DNA of 9,414 bases from JASFWK01 sp050049355 (GTDB lineage Bacteria; Chloroflexota; Anaerolineae; B4-G1; DUEL01). Position 1 is the stretch's first letter. Every line of letters starts with the position of its first letter. The stretch covers positions 1-9,414 of the forward strand of contig JASFWK010000083.1 in NCBI GenBank assembly GCA_050049355.1, in the 5' to 3' direction. Made by a program: the position numbers and the translations under genes. Shown here piece after piece: positions 1 through 5,597 of this stretch. The notes beneath the pieces are model-generated. The model had not been told where the DNA came from and made no database searches. It worked only from the letters and a program-made list of their open reading frames with translations.

Positions 1-906
1 AATGGGCGCCTGATCGACCCATGGCCCTCGCCACCCGCCCAGGAAGAGGGTGGTGAAGATGGCGGCTACTGCCGTTGTGTTCATGAATTCGGACAGGTAG
101 AACATACCGAACTTCATACCGCTGTACTCGACGAAGTAACCGCAAACCAACTCCGATTCCGCCTCGAGCAGCTCGAAGGGCCGCGCGTTGACCTCGGCCA
201 TGCTGGCCAGGAAGAAGACCAGCGCGGGCAGAGGCATGGCGATCAAGAAGATGACATCCTGAGACTCCACGATACTCTGCATGGAGAGGGATCCGGTCAC
301 CATCACGACCGCCAGAACGGAGAGCAGTTGGGGGATCTCGTAGCCGACCAACTGCGCCACAGCACGGAAGGCCCCCACTGTGGCATACTTGTTGTTGGAG
401 GACCAGCCGGCCATCAGGAAGACCACCAGGGCAGCGGAGGAGAGGGCCAGGATGTACAGGATGCCGATGTTGAGATCGGTGCCGATCAACTCCTGGCCGG
501 GTCCGAAGGGTATGACTGCCCAGACTACAAGAGCGGCCAAGACGACCAGGAGAGGGGCGAGGTTGTAGGGGATCACGTCAACCCCTTCTGGCCTCACATC
601 CTCCTTGGTGAGCATCTTGATGGCGTCGGCGAAGGTTTGAAGAATGCCATAAGGGCCGGCCCAGGTACCGGAGCTGTTGGGTCCCATCCTGCCTTGCATG
701 CGGGCGATTAGCTTACGGTATGCCCAGATCAAGAAAATGACCACCATCAGCGGGAAGAGACCGACAGCGATCGCGCCAATGGCGGTCATTACCAACGAGA
801 CCCCTGGTTCACTCAGGCCGGTGGTGGCTAGTAAGCCCTTGATCCAGATCCCGATGTTGACGATGGCGTTGGAGAGGAAGGTCAGCAAGCGGGAAAGAAA
901 TTCCAT
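1..906 (-). CDS. nuoH: NADH-quinone oxidoreductase subunit H (complex I), C-terminus cut by window edge
   Basis: Membrane subunit of respiratory complex I (NDH-1) that joins the peripheral arm to the proton-pumping arm and forms much of the quinone chamber. The reverse-strand translation gives 302 residues from ATG at 906 and is still open at base 1, so the usual C-terminal helices are missing. Family blocks seen: RMGPN (residues 73-77), GILQTFADAIKMLTKED (87-103), FRAVAQLVGYEIP (180-192), and a loop reading AEVNARPFELLEAESELV (237-254) followed by EYSGMKFGMFY (260-270). Several hydrophobic helices are evident, for example 41-62, 117-134, 148-167, 192-206 and 218-236. AGGAGG lies 8 bases upstream of the ATG. 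It follows nuoA by 46 bases on the same strand and is probably cotranscribed from the promoter ahead of nuoA. The loop 237-254 departs from the usual RTPFDLPEAESELV wording. Identity is secure; the missing part is simply outside the window. Confidence 0.96.
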   Translation of the reverse strand, partial: MEFLSRLLTFLSNAIVNIGIWIKGLLATTGLSEPGVSLVMTAIGAIAVGLFPLMVVIFLIWAYRKLIARMQGRMGPNSSGTWAGPYGILQTFADAIKMLTKEDVRPEGVDVIPYNLAPLLVVLAALVVWAVIPFGPGQELIGTDLNIGILYILALSSAALVVFLMAGWSSNNKYATVGAFRAVAQLVGYEIPQLLSVLAVVMVTGSLSMQSIVESQDVIFLIAMPLPALVFFLASMAEVNARPFELLEAESELVCGYFVEYSGMKFGMFYLSEFMNTTAVAAIFTTLFLGGWRGPWVDQAPI

Positions 907-952
907 AGGACAGGCCTCCTGGATGTGAACTGGTGCATTTGCAGTGTAGCTC

Positions 953-1309
953 TTACATCCACTCCAGCGCGCCCTTACGCCAGACGTACACTAGGGCCGC
1001 TGCCAGGAGCAAGATGAAGAGAATGCCCTCCAGCACCGCGTAGAACGGCAGCCAATTGTAGGCCAAGGCCCAGGGGAAAAGAAAAACGACCTCCACGTCG
1101 AAGACGAGGAAGGCCAGAGCGAAGATGTAGTACTGGGCCTTGAACTGAACCCACGGCTTGCCGTGGGGCTGAAGCCCGCATTCATAGATTTCGCTCTTAT
1201 GAGGATTGGGCCGTTTGGGCCTGAGGAGCCAGGCTAGGCCGAGCATTACACCGCTGAGAGAGAGGGCCACGAGGAAAAGGATACCGACGAAGGTGAACTG
1301 TTCGAGCAA
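953..1309 (-). CDS. nuoA: NADH-quinone oxidoreductase subunit A (complex I)
   Basis: Small three-helix membrane subunit of complex I (NuoA/NdhC), located beside NuoH near the quinone site. The 118 residues match the family's usual length of about 115-150. Diagnostic features are KSEIYECGLQP (38-48) in the first loop and KAQYYIFALAFLVFDVEVVF (57-76), the conserved second helix with its acidic pair D71/E73. Helices lie near 7-29, 60-82 and 90-110. The chosen start is TTG at 1309: GGAGG sits 6 bases upstream and no better in-frame ATG exists before the conserved region. It is the first gene after a recognisable minus-strand promoter (1359-1386) and is followed directly by nuoH, without nuoB, nuoC or nuoD between them. 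Family assignment is certain from the loop and helix 2 motifs; the start codon is very likely. Confidence 0.96.
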   Translation of the reverse strand: MLEQFTFVGILFLVALSLSGVMLGLAWLLRPKRPNPHKSEIYECGLQPHGKPWVQFKAQYYIFALAFLVFDVEVVFLFPWALAYNWLPFYAVLEGILFILLLAAALVYVWRKGALEWM

Positions 1310-1320
1310 CTAAAGCCTCC
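1310..1320 (-). promoter_or_regulatory. Ribosome binding site deciding the TTG start of nuoA
   Basis: On the minus strand GGAGG (1316-1320) precedes TTG at 1309-1307 by 6 bases. This supports the unusual TTG initiation codon. Confidence 0.75.
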
Positions 1321-1358
1321 TAGTTCGATGGGTGTAGGTGTGACTCAAAACGGGGCCT

Positions 1359-1386
1359 ATTGTAGCACGAATTCCTTAGGAGGCAA
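1359..1386 (-). promoter_or_regulatory. Sigma-70-type promoter of the nuoA-nuoH operon
   Basis: Read on the minus strand, TTGCCT (1386-1381) is separated by 16 bases from TACAAT (1364-1359), which matches the -10 consensus at five of six positions. Transcription would start near 1352, about 43 bases ahead of the nuoA TTG. This makes nuoA the first gene of the transcript. The call rests on sequence only. Confidence 0.6.
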
Positions 1387-1396
1387 AATCGCCTCC
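1379..1396. repeat. Inverted repeat overlapping the -35 box of the nuo promoter
   Basis: GGAGGC (1379-1384) and GCCTCC (1391-1396) form a perfect 6-base inverted repeat around a 6-base centre. One arm overlaps the -35 hexamer of the nuoA promoter, a typical position for a repressor operator. Neither strand has a T-run after it, so a terminator is unlikely. Repressor binding is an inference. Confidence 0.4.
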
Positions 1397-1740
1397 ACAA
1401 CTTTCCGACCCGAGACAACCTGGGGCGGAACGCAAGAGCCGCAGCACCGTCTGAACGCTCACACCGGAGGCCAATGATAGCATGGAAGGGGACAGTGAGC
1501 AAATTGCGTGCGCGTTGACTCTCTCCACGTCTCGCTGCGGAGGGAGCCGCATCGTGCCTCATGTCTTCTGCCCTGGGTTTCAAAGCCCTTGATGCGCACG
1601 CCCTCTACCCTCTCACGGTAGGCCCCCTCCTTATCTGTCTGTCTGCCACTCCTTCGTGAGAACCGGTGATCCTAGTGGCGGCGACGACGGTTGCGGCTGG
1701 CTGTGCTCTTGCTGGGACCTTCCCCAGCGTTTTGGAGATC
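1397..1740. other. Intergenic stretch between nuoA promoter and SSB-like gene, no gene seen
   Basis: About 340 bases without a convincing coding region. The open frames crossing it are arginine/serine-rich or overlap the nuo promoter and lack ribosome binding sites. It holds small hairpins: CTACC/GGTAG (1605-1609 with 1617-1621) and the GCTGGG/CCCAGC stem at 1711-1728. No tRNA-like fold was found on reading. It separates two minus-strand transcription units. Confidence 0.5.
1711..1728 (-). terminator. Weak hairpin just downstream of the SSB-like gene
   Basis: GCTGGG (1711-1716) and CCCAGC (1723-1728) form a perfect 6-bp stem with a 6-base loop, starting 12 bases after the stop of the SSB-like gene. 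On the minus strand no T-run follows. On the plus strand it is followed by GTTTT, but no plus-strand gene ends here. It may slow or end transcription of the SSB-like gene, but it is not a textbook terminator. Confidence 0.25.
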
Positions 1741-2109
1741 TCAGTCTCCGCCGGTGGCGATCCGTTCGGCTGCCAGAAGCCGTGCCCGGGCGGCGTCTCC
1801 CTCCTCCCAGTTGATCTTGTCTATGAAGACAATCTGATCGGCCACGAACTCGTGGACCGTCTCTTCGATGTCGCGCCGCTTCCGCTGGCGGTAGCGGGCC
1901 TGAACCAGTAGCTTTGAGCCGACTTGCAGGTAGGGATGGGCGAGCAGGGCTGTGTCGCCGTAGGCCACGATCCGCGTGTAGGCCGTCTGCTCTTTTCCAT
2001 CTACCGCTAGGTAGAAGCGCAAGAACGGGACTCGGGATCTCCCCACGCGCCGGAAGTGAGGTGGGTGGGTGATATTGCCGATGAAGCGACAGTCATTGTG
2101 CAGCGACAT
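1741..2109 (-). CDS. Small single-stranded DNA-binding protein-like OB-fold protein
   Basis: Probably binds single-stranded DNA in the cytoplasm. The 122 residues look like the N-terminal OB fold of bacterial SSB: an opening strand with RFIGNI (8-13), a VPFLRFYLAVDG strand (27-38), TRIVAYGDTALLAHPYLQVGSKLLVQARY (45-73) matching the usual 'VVAFGKQAELVAEYLKKGSLVYVEGRL' region, and VHEFVADQIVFID (85-97) matching the closing strand. A short charged helix (102-116) follows. Unlike housekeeping SSB (about 140-180 residues), it has no glycine-rich linker and no acidic DDDIPF-type tail; it ends ATGGD. GGGAGG lies 6 bases ahead of ATG 2109. It is transcribed away from the methyltransferase-like gene and probably starts from the strong promoter at 2390-2418. 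Another small OB-fold role, such as PriB-like, cannot be excluded. The family call is good; the exact role is unknown. Confidence 0.8.
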   Translation of the reverse strand: MSLHNDCRFIGNITHPPHFRRVGRSRVPFLRFYLAVDGKEQTAYTRIVAYGDTALLAHPYLQVGSKLLVQARYRQRKRRDIEETVHEFVADQIVFIDKINWEEGDAARARLLAAERIATGGD

Positions 2110-2318
2110 AGCGCGCCTCCCGGCAGGAAGATGAGTAGGCAGGCTTCAGTGTAAGCATCTTTGGCCTCCTCAAGGCTGGGAAATGTTGGCAGGTGTGTGT
2201 CAAAGTGTCCTGGTACGCCGTGCAGGACGTAACCTGCTATGCAGGGTGAGGTCAACAAGAAGTGCCGAGCGCGAACTGGCCTCAGCGAGGCAGAATGAGG
2301 GATGAAACCATAGCTCAT
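2110..2318 (-). pseudogene. Possible small hidden gene or gene remnant in the leader of the SSB-like gene
   Basis: A minus-strand frame from ATG 2318 reads as fairly natural protein up to the SSB-like start: MSYGFIPHS near the start, then HFLLTSPCIAGYVLHGVPGH (residues 19-38) and FPSLEEAKDAYTEACL (46-61), a pattern resembling small beta-beta-alpha domains. It continues open to 2007, overlapping the SSB-like gene by about 100 bases, which argues against an intact gene. No clear ribosome binding site precedes the ATG. It lies entirely downstream of the strong promoter at 2390-2418. It could be a real small gene with a sequence error near its end, a decayed gene, or a chance open frame in an untranslated leader. 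I do not recognise the family. Confidence 0.25.
2207..2293 (-). other. Cluster of three hairpins in the SSB-like gene leader
   Basis: Three inverted repeats follow one another: GTCCTG/CAGGAC (2207-2212 with 2223-2228, loop 10), CCTGC/GCAGG (2233-2237 with 2241-2245, loop 3) and CTGGCCTC/GAGGCAG (2276-2283 with 2287-2293, one bulged base). In the roughly 270-base transcript leader they could form a structured RNA. They overlap the doubtful small reading frame. I recognise no known riboswitch. Confidence 0.3.
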
Positions 2319-2389
2319 GGGACCCGGCCGGCGATGAGTGCTGGGATGTTTGGCCCTTGGTTGATCTGCTCTGAGCGACAAGTTGATGT

Positions 2390-2418
2390 TATATACCGGG
2401 AAACTGAGTGTTTGTCAA
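2390..2418 (-). promoter_or_regulatory. Near-perfect sigma-70-type promoter reading toward the SSB-like gene
   Basis: On the minus strand TTGACA (2418-2413), a full match to the -35 consensus, is followed after exactly 17 bases by TATATA (2395-2390). The predicted start is near 2383, leaving a leader of about 270 bases before the SSB-like ATG. It is the best promoter match in the window. Confidence 0.7.
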
Positions 2419-2438
2419 GCCGAATCTCGACTGACGAC

Positions 2439-2458
2439 GCTCTGTCTGGAGAGCAGAC
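2439..2458. repeat. Interleaved inverted repeats between the divergent promoters
   Basis: GCTCT (2439-2443) pairs with AGAGC (2450-2454), and GTCTG (2444-2448) pairs with CAGAC (2454-2458). The two small palindromes overlap in the roughly 95-base space between the divergent promoters. This is a plausible protein-binding site, but the arms are short and chance is possible. Confidence 0.25.
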
Positions 2459-2512
2459 GTTGAGCGGACCACAAGCAGGTGCCGCCGTCGCTTCCCATCC
2501 GCGTGGTTCCCA

Positions 2513-2541
2513 TTGCCCGCTTATTCCCTCGGTGGTATACT
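2513..2541 (+). promoter_or_regulatory. Promoter of the methyltransferase-like gene
   Basis: TTGCCC (2513-2518) is followed after exactly 17 bases by TATACT (2536-2541), which matches the -10 consensus at five of six positions. Transcription would begin near 2548, only about 12 bases before the GTG at 2560. This argues that the longer upstream open frame is not translated. Confidence 0.6.
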
Positions 2542-2547
2542 CTGTTT

Positions 2548-2562
2548 GGGAGGGGAGCGGTG
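2548..2562 (+). promoter_or_regulatory. Ribosome binding site deciding the GTG start at 2560
   Basis: GGGAGG (2548-2553) sits 6 bases ahead of GTG 2560-2562. The open frame extends upstream to GTG 2479, but that codon has no ribosome binding site and lies ahead of the promoter. The 27 extra residues are therefore probably not made. Confidence 0.65.
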
Positions 2563-4851
2563 GAAGAGAAGGTCTGGTTCGCTCCAGCACGCCCAGTCCC
2601 GCCAGAGGGCCCACTGGCTCGGTACCGGCCGCCGGCGCTGGCTGGCGCTGCGAAGGAGTTTGTGGCGCGTCTGACCGCACCGACAGACTTGGTGCTTGAT
2701 CTCTTCTGTCAGGGGCCGGCCTTCGTGCGTCAGGCACTCCGTGTGGGTCGGCGGGCGGTGGGGGTCAGCGTCAACCCCGTTGGCTTGCTAGTCGCCGGGG
2801 TGGGGTTGGAGCCACTGCCGCCCCCTGCCGCTCTCGACGCGGCCTTCACGCGGCTGGCAGATAGCCCCAAGAGGGACCTCCCGCTGAGCCGCTACGTGAC
2901 TGGCTTCTACCGCTCCCGCTGCCCCGCCTGTGCTGCGCAAGGGACTGCGGTGTGGTTTGCTTGGGATCGAGAAGCTCTTTATCCCTATGCCAAGGCAGTC
3001 CGCTGCTCCCACTGTGACGGGGTCCAAGAGGGACCGACGGATGAGCAGGACATCGCTGCTGCCCGACAGTTCGAGCGCAAGAGCCCGGCTTATCACTATG
3101 CTCTCAGCCGGGTCGCTCCGGTGGATCACCCAGCTCGTGATCGCGCGGCGGACTTGGTAGAGCTCTATACCCCTCGCAACCTCTCCGCTCTGATCGATGT
3201 GACGATGCGTCTTGAGGGACTTGACCTGAAGCGGCCGGTGCGGGCGGCGTTGCAAACAGTACTGATCGAGGTCTTCGACCGGGCCAGCAGCCTGGATCCC
3301 CCTGGAGAGGCGCGGCCGCGTCCCCGCACCCTCCGTATCCCGGTCCGTTTCCTTGAGCGGAATGTCTGGCTGCTCTTGGAGGAGGCGCTGTCCCGCTTGA
3401 CTGGCTGGGCTGGTGAAGGGATCTCCTCTGTCCGTCGTGCTCCTAGTCTCCAGGCGCTCTTAGACAGTCGCATATCTGCCTATGCACTCGTCCCGTCCGC
3501 CGCGCGGGAGGTTGGCGAGCTCCTGCCTCCGGGCGCCACTACGCTCATCCTGGCCGATCCGCCCAGGCCGGACGGTGTCTACTGGGCCCTCTGCGCTCTC
3601 TGGGCTGGATGGCTGTGGGACACGTCGGCTGCCCATGCCATGCGTCCCCTGCTTGGCCGACGTCGCTTCGATTGGGAATGGCATCAGAGGGCGCTCCGGA
3701 CAGCTTTGGCCGCCGCCCTGCCTCTTCTGGCTCCCGATGGTCGTCTGCTGACCCTCTTCGCCGAAGACGAGGAGAGATTGATGGAGTCTGTCTGCCTGGC
3801 GGCTTCGGGAGCCGGGTACGAGCTGACCGGGTGGGGGGTCGACCCGGGAGCGGGTCGCCAGCTGGTCTGGCGCGTCCCCGAACACGTCGCAGTACGTGGG
3901 GTCGAGCCTCTCGAGGAGGAGCTGCTGACTCGGAACTTGACCCAGAGCGCGGCTGAGTTGGCTCAGCTCTGCCTGCGTGAGCGTGCTGAACCGACTCCCT
4001 GGACGGTCGTGCACGGGGCCATCTACGCTGGCCTCTCCAGTCGAGGCCTTCTGGCCCAGGCCGACGCGCTCCCCCGGCACGTCTCTCCACCGGTGGGGTT
4101 CACCGCTGACGCTGTCCACGAGGGGCTCGAGCAGTTGGGCCTCGAGGCAGTGGACGACGAGAAGCGGAAGCAGTACTGGCTGTCTATCCTGGATAGGGAG
4201 GAGGTGGAACCCCTGGCCGATCGCGTCGAGGAGAGCGTCTGGAAGATGCTCCAATCCCAACCCCTCTGGACGAAGAAGGAGCTCCTTCGCCGCATCTACA
4301 GCCGCTTCCGGGACCTCCTCACTCCCGATCCATCTCTGGTGCTGGCCTGCCTACGCTCCTATGACCGAGGGGAGGAGGGCGGGTGGCGATTGAGGGAGGA
4401 GGATGACCCCCACCGCCGCGCTGAGGAGTTGAAGGCTCTGCGTAAGGACCTCAGGGCGCTGGGGGAGCTCCTGGAGTTTCAGGTGGGACGGGGGCAGGGG
4501 TGGGATGTGCGTTGGCAGAAGGGGGGGCGGGATGTCTATCTATTTGTCCTCTCCCCCACGGCCGCGCTCGGCCGCTACCTCCTCTTCGGTCCGTCTATTC
4601 CCGATGAAGCCTGTCCCTGCCTGGTCTTCCCCGGCGGACGCGCGGAGCTATTGGCCTACAAGCTCCAGCGCGACCCTCGGCTGGCTCGGCTGGCTGAGGA
4701 AGAGGGATGGGAGTTCATCAAGTTCCGACACCTGCGCCGACTGATGTCCGAGGGATCCGACCGCCGAGCCTTCGAGGCGGTGCTGCGTCTTGACCCCGTC
4801 ACCGAAGGAGAAGGAGTGCAGATCCCTCTCTTGCTAGGAGGTGAGAAATGA
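2560..4851 (+). CDS. DNA methyltransferase-like protein with zinc ribbon, altered SAM and catalytic motifs, and a long C-terminal extension
   Basis: The 763 residues (from GTG 2560) follow the layout of large DUF1156-like/N6-adenine DNA methylases: a motif I region LVLDLFCQGPAF (44-55) then GRRAVGVSVNP (63-73); a zinc ribbon with CPAC (121-124) and CSHC (149-152); LVELYTPRNLSALI (199-212), like the TPRNL/TPRQL block of those enzymes; and a motif IV region LILADPPRPDGVYWALCALW (329-348), followed by LLAPDGRLLTLF (389-400). Key residues differ: the glycine-rich loop FxGxG is FCQGP, the acidic residue usual before NP is absent (VSVNP), and the catalytic DPPY reads DPPR. It may be a DNA-binding pseudo-methyltransferase or a divergent enzyme. 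Residues 445-763 are an extension I do not recognise, with a predicted helical section (460-630) and a mixed alpha/beta end containing RDVYLFVLSPTA (657-668) and WEFIKFRHLRRL (717-728). No signal peptide or membrane helix is seen, so it is probably cytoplasmic. Its stop overlaps the next gene's start (ATGA). Homology is likely; function is unproven. Confidence 0.75.
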   Translation: MEEKVWFAPARPVPPEGPLARYRPPALAGAAKEFVARLTAPTDLVLDLFCQGPAFVRQALRVGRRAVGVSVNPVGLLVAGVGLEPLPPPAALDAAFTRLADSPKRDLPLSRYVTGFYRSRCPACAAQGTAVWFAWDREALYPYAKAVRCSHCDGVQEGPTDEQDIAAARQFERKSPAYHYALSRVAPVDHPARDRAADLVELYTPRNLSALIDVTMRLEGLDLKRPVRAALQTVLIEVFDRASSLDPPGEARPRPRTLRIPVRFLERNVWLLLEEALSRLTGWAGEGISSVRRAPSLQALLDSRISAYALVPSAAREVGELLPPGATTLILADPPRPDGVYWALCALWAGWLWDTSAAHAMRPLLGRRRFDWEWHQRALRTALAAALPLLAPDGRLLTLFAEDEERLMESVCLAASGAGYELTGWGVDPGAGRQLVWRVPEHVAVRGVEPLEEELLTRNLTQSAAELAQLCLRERAEPTPWTVVHGAIYAGLSSRGLLAQADALPRHVSPPVGFTADAVHEGLEQLGLEAVDDEKRKQYWLSILDREEVEPLADRVEESVWKMLQSQPLWTKKELLRRIYSRFRDLLTPDPSLVLACLRSYDRGEEGGWRLREEDDPHRRAEELKALRKDLRALGELLEFQVGRGQGWDVRWQKGGRDVYLFVLSPTAALGRYLLFGPSIPDEACPCLVFPGGRAELLAYKLQRDPRLARLAEEEGWEFIKFRHLRRLMSEGSDRRAFEAVLRLDPVTEGEGVQIPLLLGGEK

Positions 4852-5390
4852 AGGGCTACGTCAAACCGGCACTGCTGGTGCTGATTGTCCTGGTGGCTGT
4901 GACCTCTCTGGTCCTCAGCGGTTTGACTCTCTACGGCTTCCTGCGGTTTCGAGAGGCGGGGCTGGCGACGGTGAAGGAGGCCCGTACCGCCCTCTCTGAC
5001 CTGACCGAGAGCGGGATTCAGATATCGGTTCCTCTCCGTGATACCTTTCCCGTCCATGCTAGCGTTCCTCTGAGACAGGAGTTTGCAGTGCCTATCAGGA
5101 CTACGATTCCGCTCTCTACCACCGCGCGAGTGCCGATCGAGATTCCCATTGTGGGCACCTACCGGGTGGCGGTGCCGGTGGAGACGCAGGTGCCCATCGA
5201 CTTGGAGGTGGTTGTGCCTGTAAGCGAGACCCTTGAGGTAGAGACGGCGGTGGCGCTGAGCACCGAGGTGGCGGTGCAGGTGGAGATGGAGCAGTTGGGG
5301 CTAGGGGATCTATTGGAGGAGATAGACGGGGCGCTGGCGGAGGTTGAGAGAGGGTTGCAGTGGCCACTCTCTCCCCGCCGAGCCCCCTGA
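4848..5390 (+). CDS. Membrane-anchored protein with alternating Val/Ile-Pro beta repeats, unknown function
   Basis: No recognised family. The 180 residues begin with KGYVK and one hydrophobic helix (about 8-31), giving a membrane anchor with the rest most likely outside the cytoplasm. A charged, probably helical piece (34-55) follows. Residues 57-147 alternate strictly: odd positions are mostly V, I, L or F and even positions polar or proline. Hydrophobic-Pro pairs begin at 61, 67, 73, 81, 87, 95, 99, 109, 115 and 123, and every interval is an even number. This predicts a long extended beta structure. A short acidic, probably coiled helix (148-171) and a basic proline-containing end follow. 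The start ATG overlaps the preceding stop (ATGA), so translation is probably coupled to the methyltransferase-like gene, and GGAGG (4838-4842) lies 5 bases upstream of the ATG. It is certainly a plausible gene; its function is unknown. Confidence 0.8.
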   Translation: MKGYVKPALLVLIVLVAVTSLVLSGLTLYGFLRFREAGLATVKEARTALSDLTESGIQISVPLRDTFPVHASVPLRQEFAVPIRTTIPLSTTARVPIEIPIVGTYRVAVPVETQVPIDLEVVVPVSETLEVETAVALSTEVAVQVEMEQLGLGDLLEEIDGALAEVERGLQWPLSPRRAP

Positions 5391-5597
5391 GGGGATGGAA
5401 GAGGCCAACGTCCTCCCCGAAGGTATCGGATACTTTGCAGCTGGGCGGGAAAGGAGTATCATATAAGGACGCCGGTCCGGCCGGGAATGGATACTATCCT
5501 CTGGTTCCTTCTCCGACAGATGACGGTTGACGAGGTGGAGACTGAATTCAGAGGGTTCTGAATGTGAGGTGGCTGACATTTCTTCAAGGAGGAAGAC
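5391..5597 (+). promoter_or_regulatory. Upstream region of the 2-oxoacid oxidoreductase operon
   Basis: About 200 bases without a gene. A moderate promoter candidate is TTGCAG (5435-5440), a 16-base spacer, then TATCAT (5457-5462). This would give a leader of roughly 130 bases. AAGGAGG (5586-5592) is a very strong ribosome binding site 5 bases before the ferredoxin ATG. A perfect hairpin lies in the leader (separate entry). I saw no clear terminator for the preceding gene. Confidence 0.35.
5546..5563 (+). repeat. Perfect hairpin in the leader of the oxidoreductase operon
   Basis: ATTCAGA (5546-5552) and TCTGAAT (5557-5563) form a 7-bp perfect inverted repeat with a GGGT loop, 22 bases ahead of the ribosome binding site. 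No T-run follows, so it is not a terminator. It could be an operator or an RNA element affecting translation or stability. Confidence 0.4.

Noticed and set aside
1320..1583. Minus-strand 87-residue open frame upstream of nuoA
   Set aside because: Arg/Ala-rich, unlike its neighbours, overlaps the nuo promoter and operator-like repeat, and has no ribosome binding site.
1571..1590. GGGTTTCAAAGCCC resembling a tRNA T-arm
   Set aside because: No acceptor, anticodon or D arm can be drawn around it on either strand.
1633..1648. Short TCTG tandem repeat
   Set aside because: Only about three copies; no sign of a functional repeat or CRISPR.
1666..1911. Plus-strand 81-residue open frame
   Set aside because: Mostly antisense to the SSB-like gene, with no start signal; best read as a shadow of that gene.
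3460..4260. Minus-strand 266-residue open frame inside the methyltransferase-like gene
   Set aside because: A long antisense frame produced by the GC-rich codon pattern of the sense gene; low-complexity composition and no recognisable motif.
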